From the NCBI RefSeq assembly GCF_014836905.1, contig NZ_JACSPZ010000005.1:158104-222103 (forward strand): a DNA stretch of 64,000 nt, in the 5' to 3' direction. Positions 63,069 through 64,000 of the stretch are shown here, one piece after another (position 1 is the first letter of the stretch; each line of letters starts with the position of its first letter). A program made the translations under genes and the position numbers. Below the pieces are notes generated by a model. The model was not told the DNA's origin, made no database searches, and saw only the letters and a program-made list of their open reading frames with translations. Source of the stretch: Solibacillus faecavium (lineage in GTDB: Bacteria; Bacillota; Bacilli; Bacillales_A; Planococcaceae).

Positions 63069-63680
63069 CAAAAAATTTTTTAATCTTGAAATTAACTCAC
63101 TCAAGTACATTTGCGGTAATGTAGACATTTGTTTTAAATTAATACTTTTCATTTCAAAAAATTTAACATCATTTTCATAGCGAAATCCTATCACTTCAAT
63201 CTCCTTCACTTCTCCTTGAGCCAATTGCATAAAATGTTCCCATTTAGCACGATACATTCCATCAACTTCTTCACGTTGAATGGAAAACTGCTCAAACCCT
63301 CCTATCAACTCAAAAACAAAAATATTGGCAAACTCATTATCTTTTATTAATTCATTTTCGATACTATATGGAATTACTCCCAATGATTTTAATTGGGGAA
63401 ACTTAGCGTTAATACCTATTTCCTCTTCAAGTTCTCGCACTCCATCTTCAACAGTTTCTGTAGAAAGTAAATGACCTGCAGCAGTAATATCGTATTGGCC
63501 TGGGTAATCTTTTTTATATTTACTTCTCAGTTGAAAGTAAATATGCCACTCTGCGTTAATTTTTTCAATAACCCAACAATGGAATACTTCATGCCAATAT
63601 CCTCTTTCATGAATTATTTCACGGTGTTTAAAACCTATTTCTTTATAATTTTTATCAAATATTTTTAAAAGCTCTGTCAA
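63057..63680 (-). CDS. NUDIX hydrolase, isopentenyl-diphosphate isomerase-like subfamily
   Basis: 207 residues. Nudix box AAGHLLSTETVEDG then RELEEEIGI (69-90), with six rather than seven residues between E75 and RE, a pattern I know from this NUDIX subfamily. HEVFHCWV at 30-37 resembles IPP isomerase-type NUDIX proteins. Substrate unknown. RBS AAGGGGATG, 7 nt before the ATG. Confidence 0.8.
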   Translation of the reverse strand: MTELLKIFDKNYKEIGFKHREIIHERGYWHEVFHCWVIEKINAEWHIYFQLRSKYKKDYPGQYDITAAGHLLSTETVEDGVRELEEEIGINAKFPQLKSLGVIPYSIENELIKDNEFANIFVFELIGGFEQFSIQREEVDGMYRAKWEHFMQLAQGEVKEIEVIGFRYENDVKFFEMKSINLKQMSTLPQMYLSELISRLKNFLEAS

Positions 63681-63700
63681 ATCATCATCCCCTTATATAC

Positions 63701-63738
63701 AAAAAAGCTAAGTACGTGTAACAGTACTTAGCTTTTTT
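63701..63738. terminator. Terminator after the tRNA cluster
   Basis: AAAAAAGCTAAGTAC ... GTACTTAGCTTTTTT; on the minus strand it ends the tRNA operon. Confidence 0.85.
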
Positions 63739-63751
63739 CTCTTCTTATGTA

Positions 63752-63823
63752 TGACCCGTACGGGATTCGAACCCGTGTTACCGCCGTGAAAGGGCGGTGT
63801 CTTAACCACTTGACCAACGGGCC
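63752..63823 (-). tRNA. tRNA-Glu (anticodon TTC)
   Basis: 72 nt. Acceptor GGCCCGT/ACGGGTC pairs fully (one G-U), anticodon loop CTTTCAC, T-loop GTTCGAATC. CCA is not encoded. Confidence 0.95.
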
Positions 63824-63825
63824 GA

Positions 63826-63916
63826 TGGCGGAGACAGAGGGATTTGAACCCTCGCGCCGCTTACGCGACCTACACCCTTAGCAGGGGCGCCTCTTCAGCC
63901 TCTTGAGTATGTCCCC
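63826..63916 (-). tRNA. tRNA-Ser (anticodon GCT)
   Basis: Acceptor GGGGACA/TGTCTCC, anticodon in CTGCTAA, long variable arm (GTAGGTCGCGTAAGCGGCGC region), GTTCAAATC T-loop, with encoded CCA at the 3' end. Confidence 0.95.
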
Positions 63917-63927
63917 ATAATATAAAA

Positions 63928-64000
63928 TGGCTCCGAAGGCAGGACTCGAACCTGCGACCTGCCGGTTAACAGCCGGATGCTCTACCAACTGAGCTACTTC
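63928..64000 (-). tRNA. tRNA-Asn (anticodon GTT), 5' end cut by the window edge
   Basis: Anticodon loop CTGTTAA, T-loop GTTCGAGTC, acceptor 3' side CTTCGGA with encoded GCCA. The first three bases (TCC expected by pairing) lie beyond 64000. Confidence 0.93.

Noticed and set aside
1..64000. CRISPR array, prophage or plasmid functions
   Set aside because: No regularly spaced direct repeats, integrase, phage structural or replication genes were seen; the gene content is core chromosomal.

Overview
The window is chromosomal DNA from a low-GC Bacillales bacterium, most likely of the Planococcaceae (Solibacillus/Lysinibacillus type). The placement rests on gene order that follows the Bacillus subtilis acu-ccpA-aroA-ytx-murC-sftA-ytp ... 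men region closely, on strong AGGAGG-type ribosome binding sites, on a leuS T-box and a metK SAM-I riboswitch, and on intergenic repeats I associate with this group. No prophage, IS transposase, CRISPR array or plasmid function is visible; this is mostly core genome.

Layout. 1-6.1 kb: acuABC (acetyl-CoA synthetase control) converging on a leftward aroA / 3-hydroxybutyrate dehydrogenase-like / ccpA set. 6.3-9.9 kb: an FtsA-like actin-fold ATPase with C-terminal repeats, a composite repeat, then ytxH and ytxG. 10.2-18.8 kb: envelope and housekeeping genes (murC, sftA, ytpR, ytpQ, a lipoprotein, a DUF84 NTPase, ytoP). 18.9-20.2 kb: ytzB and an XRE regulator/membrane protein pair behind a perfect palindrome. 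20.3-29.3 kb: ytnP, trmB, a lipid-kinase-like gene, a NERD-like protein, dat, pepV, ytzE, rsuA and the ytgP (MurJ-type) flippase. 29.6-37.1 kb: ytfP, an unknown protein, a hemolysin-III protein, a CoxG-like protein, an ECF sigma/membrane partner/lipoprotein operon, and an HD-GYP protein with an unusual C-terminal half. 37.1-48.2 kb: leuS with T-box, an MFS exporter, ytqA-ytqB, a T4-endonuclease-V-like protein, alsT, ytpA, ytoA, and metK with SAM riboswitch. 48.4-54 kb: pckA, ytmA-ytkD, dps, a 50-residue membrane peptide with yidD, and a Zur-box-controlled zinc-binding lipoprotein. 54.2-61.7 kb: menaquinone genes menF-D-H-B-E with divergent menA. 61.7-64 kb: DksA/YteA-like protein, MerR/TipA-type regulator, NUDIX hydrolase and a tRNA cluster (Glu, Ser, Asn) running off the right edge.

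How the genes work together. The left part is overflow and gluconeogenic carbon control (AcuABC, CcpA, PckA at 48 kb); the middle is cell-wall and chromosome maintenance (MurC, SftA, Dat, YtgP, PepV); the right is respiration (menaquinone), zinc and iron homeostasis (ZnuA-like, Dps) and methionine/SAM metabolism. Regulation readable from sequence includes the T-box, the SAM-I aptamer, a Zur box, an ECF-type autoregulatory promoter, a MerR-type promoter with 19-bp spacing, and several palindromes next to promoters.

Most notable: (i) three copies of a structured dispersed repeat, all between convergent genes, two of which keep a hairpin at the same place although its sequence differs; (ii) an HD-GYP protein whose C-terminal half resembles a degenerate cobalamin-binding module; (iii) an FtsA-like protein with four to five apparent beta-rich repeats; (iv) local losses or gains against the B. 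subtilis order (no ytxJ, no ytpP, no menC after menE, a dehydrogenase inserted between aroA and ccpA).
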